Shown: in pieces, positions 20,083 to 21,156 of the stretch
Layout: every line of letters begins with the position of its first letter
Position numbering within the stretch: the stretch's first letter is position 1
Source: CAZVFH01 sp964626415
GTDB lineage: Bacteria > Patescibacteriota > UBA1384 > XYA2-FULL-43-10 > CAINNR01
Assembly (NCBI GenBank): GCA_964626415.1
Contig: CAZVFH010000010.1
Span: 1-21,156 of the forward strand
DNA: 21,156 nt
Direction of reading: 5' to 3'
Notes under the pieces: generated by a model
Database searches by the model: none
Seen by the model: the letters and a program-made list of their open reading frames with translations, nothing else
What the model was told of the DNA's origin: nothing
Translations under genes and position numbers: made by a program

Positions 20083-20110
20083 ATTGTAACAAGTAACTAA
20101 AATTTTACAA
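20083..20110 (-). promoter_or_regulatory. Promoter of the restriction operon, overlapping the mltG stop; predicted leaderless
   Basis: TTGTAA (20110-20105), a 16-nt spacer, TACAAT (20088-20083), then AAATTT and the ATG at 20076. The -35 box is also the last codon and stop of mltG (TTG-TAA). Confidence 0.72.
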
Positions 20111-21058
20111 ATATTTCCCGATATTTTCGTCGTGACCGGCTTTGTCGGTGGCAAGGCGAAGGATACCATCTTTGCCATATAAAAAGTAATAATAATTATG
20201 ATTTTCTGGTGACAAAGTCGCCTTAATGCTGGCGAGGCCAGGATTGCAAATCGGCGCTGGCGGAAGGCCGGAAATTTGGTAAGTATTAAATGGACCGACA
20301 ATTTTTCTTGTTTCGCCCGACGAAAGTGGTTGCCAAAATTTGTAATTTAGGACTCCAACTTTAGCAAAATTATTTGTGTCTTTTTGATATTGGGAGGTAA
20401 CATCGGACTCTAACTTCATCCCGATTTTCAAACGATTATAAAAAACTCCGGCGATTGTTGCTCTGTCGGCATCACCTGCCGCTTCGTGCTCGACGATTGA
20501 TGCGACGGCCAAAATTTCATCATCGACAGACAAACCGGAAATTCGATTTTGATAATTTTCAGTCATTTTTTCAAAAACCTCCTCTGCTGTTGGCTCATCA
20601 GTCAAAAAATAAGTATCAGGAAATAATTTGCCCTCGGAATTTTTCGCCAGCGACAAAAAATCGTCAGAGGAAATTCCGGCATTTTTCGAAAGATAGACGG
20701 CAATCTGCTCTTTTCGCCAGCCCTCTGGAATTGTAATCTTGATTACTTGATGCCCTCGATTATTTAATATCTCAGCAACTTGAATAATTGATAAATTTTT
20801 TGTAATTAAATAATCACCGGATTTTAGCGTTTTTTTGTAAATTTTTAAATAGACCCGAAAAACAACTTTGTTTGAAATCAAATCATTTTTTTTCAGATCG
20901 TTTGCAACTTGCCAAGACGATTGTCCGTCGGCAATTTTTACCTCCGCCTTTTCCTCCGATTTTCCAGCTGGAGAATTTATCTGCCAGCGGAAATAAAAAA
21001 TGCTGCCAATGGCAACTGCTAGAAACGAAATTAAAATGATAAAAAAAATCCTTTTCAC
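20105..21058 (-). CDS. mltG: Endolytic murein transglycosylase MltG (YceG-like), 317 aa
   Basis: Cleaves nascent glycan strands and releases them from the membrane synthase. One N-terminal TM helix (residues 4-23, IFFIILISFLAVAIGSIFYF) is followed by a LysM-like region (about 38-108) and the catalytic YceG domain. The active-site glutamate is E190 in LAVASIVEHEA. Other family signatures are GVFYNRL (about 203-209), FNTYQISGLPPAPICNPG and the final YYYFLYGKDG. The start is GTG at 21058, overlapping the upstream stop (GTGA), with CGGAGGA about eight nt upstream. It is directly downstream of the RuvX-like gene, a common arrangement in bacteria. Confidence 0.95.
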   Translation of the reverse strand: MKRIFFIILISFLAVAIGSIFYFRWQINSPAGKSEEKAEVKIADGQSSWQVANDLKKNDLISNKVVFRVYLKIYKKTLKSGDYLITKNLSIIQVAEILNNRGHQVIKITIPEGWRKEQIAVYLSKNAGISSDDFLSLAKNSEGKLFPDTYFLTDEPTAEEVFEKMTENYQNRISGLSVDDEILAVASIVEHEAAGDADRATIAGVFYNRLKIGMKLESDVTSQYQKDTNNFAKVGVLNYKFWQPLSSGETRKIVGPFNTYQISGLPPAPICNPGLASIKATLSPENHNYYYFLYGKDGILRLATDKAGHDENIGKYL

Positions 21059-21156
21059 AGTGATTCCTCCGAAACCTCGCCTTGATTGTCGATGTACTGT
21101 TCAAGAATCAGACGGGCTGCCAATTGATCAACTTTTTGCTCAATTTCATCTGGCGT
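21055..21156 (-). CDS. C-terminal end of a RuvX/YqgF-like Holliday junction resolvase (partial)
   Basis: Only the last 33 codons are inside the window: a TPDEIEQ start, then KVDQLAARLILEQYIDNQG, and a short acidic tail EVSEESL before the TGA. The V/I-D-x-L-A-A-x-L-I-L-x-x-Y-I/L-D pattern is how RuvX (pre-16S rRNA nuclease/YqgF) proteins end. The stop overlaps the GTG of mltG by four bases, so the two genes are co-transcribed. The catalytic domain lies outside the window, so the call is tentative. Confidence 0.65.
   Translation of the reverse strand, partial: TPDEIEQKVDQLAARLILEQYIDNQGEVSEESL

Noticed and set aside
20077..20301. In-frame N-terminal extension of the methyltransferase
   Set aside because: It overlaps the conserved C-terminus of mltG in another frame on the same strand, and a -10 box lies immediately before ATG 20076.

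Overview
The window is AT-rich bacterial DNA with two 100-base N gaps (5363-5462 and 11279-11378), so it is a scaffolded and probably metagenomic assembly. Compact housekeeping genes in the standard genetic code, short anchored proteins with a YGYSFKYP-type domain, and many small palindromic intergenic repeats suggest a Candidate Phyla Radiation (Patescibacteria) genome. That placement is inference; no rRNA or other marker gene is present to confirm it.

Layout. Nearly all genes are on the minus strand. From right to left: the tail of a RuvX-like gene and mltG (peptidoglycan terminase); a type II restriction-modification islet (HTH-MTase, 60-aa protein, TdeIII-like endonuclease) running directly into a two-gene ABC-2 exporter; an accessory block with two paralogous membrane-anchored proteins, a HicB-HicA toxin-antitoxin pair between them, and an AbiEii-type nucleotidyltransferase toxin with a small partner; the cell-shape cluster mreB-mreC-mreD-PBP2; greA; a Y-family DNA polymerase; lysS, serS and hpf; and a 70-aa cysteine-containing protein. 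Only three transcription units appear to run on the plus strand: a 112-aa unknown protein, a DUF5680-like protein, and a GC-rich structured region at 6860-7050 that looks like a noncoding RNA. A fourth plus-strand promoter points into the first gap.

How the genes work together. MreB, MreC, MreD and PBP2 form the elongation machinery of a rod-shaped wall (RodA is not in the window), and MltG is also a wall enzyme. LysRS, SerRS, HPF and GreA are translation and transcription housekeeping. The restriction, toxin-antitoxin and exporter genes form an accessory layer.

Most notable observations. (1) Three accessory operons (AbiEii pair, hicBA, restriction-modification) each have a -10 box ending exactly 6 nt before the ATG, which predicts leaderless mRNAs, while many other genes have clear Shine-Dalgarno sites. 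(2) 6860-7050 is about 60% GC and folds on paper into a multi-branched RNA with its own promoter and terminator; I cannot assign it to a known family. (3) Two related perfect palindromes, 46 bp (596-641) and 42 bp (7281-7322), have no spacer and no U-tract. (4) About 90-bp imperfect hairpins sit between genes. Two sequence families share one architecture: three heptamers per arm, spaced about 14 then 10-11 nt, mirrored in the other arm. Their edges often supply the stop codon of the neighbouring gene.
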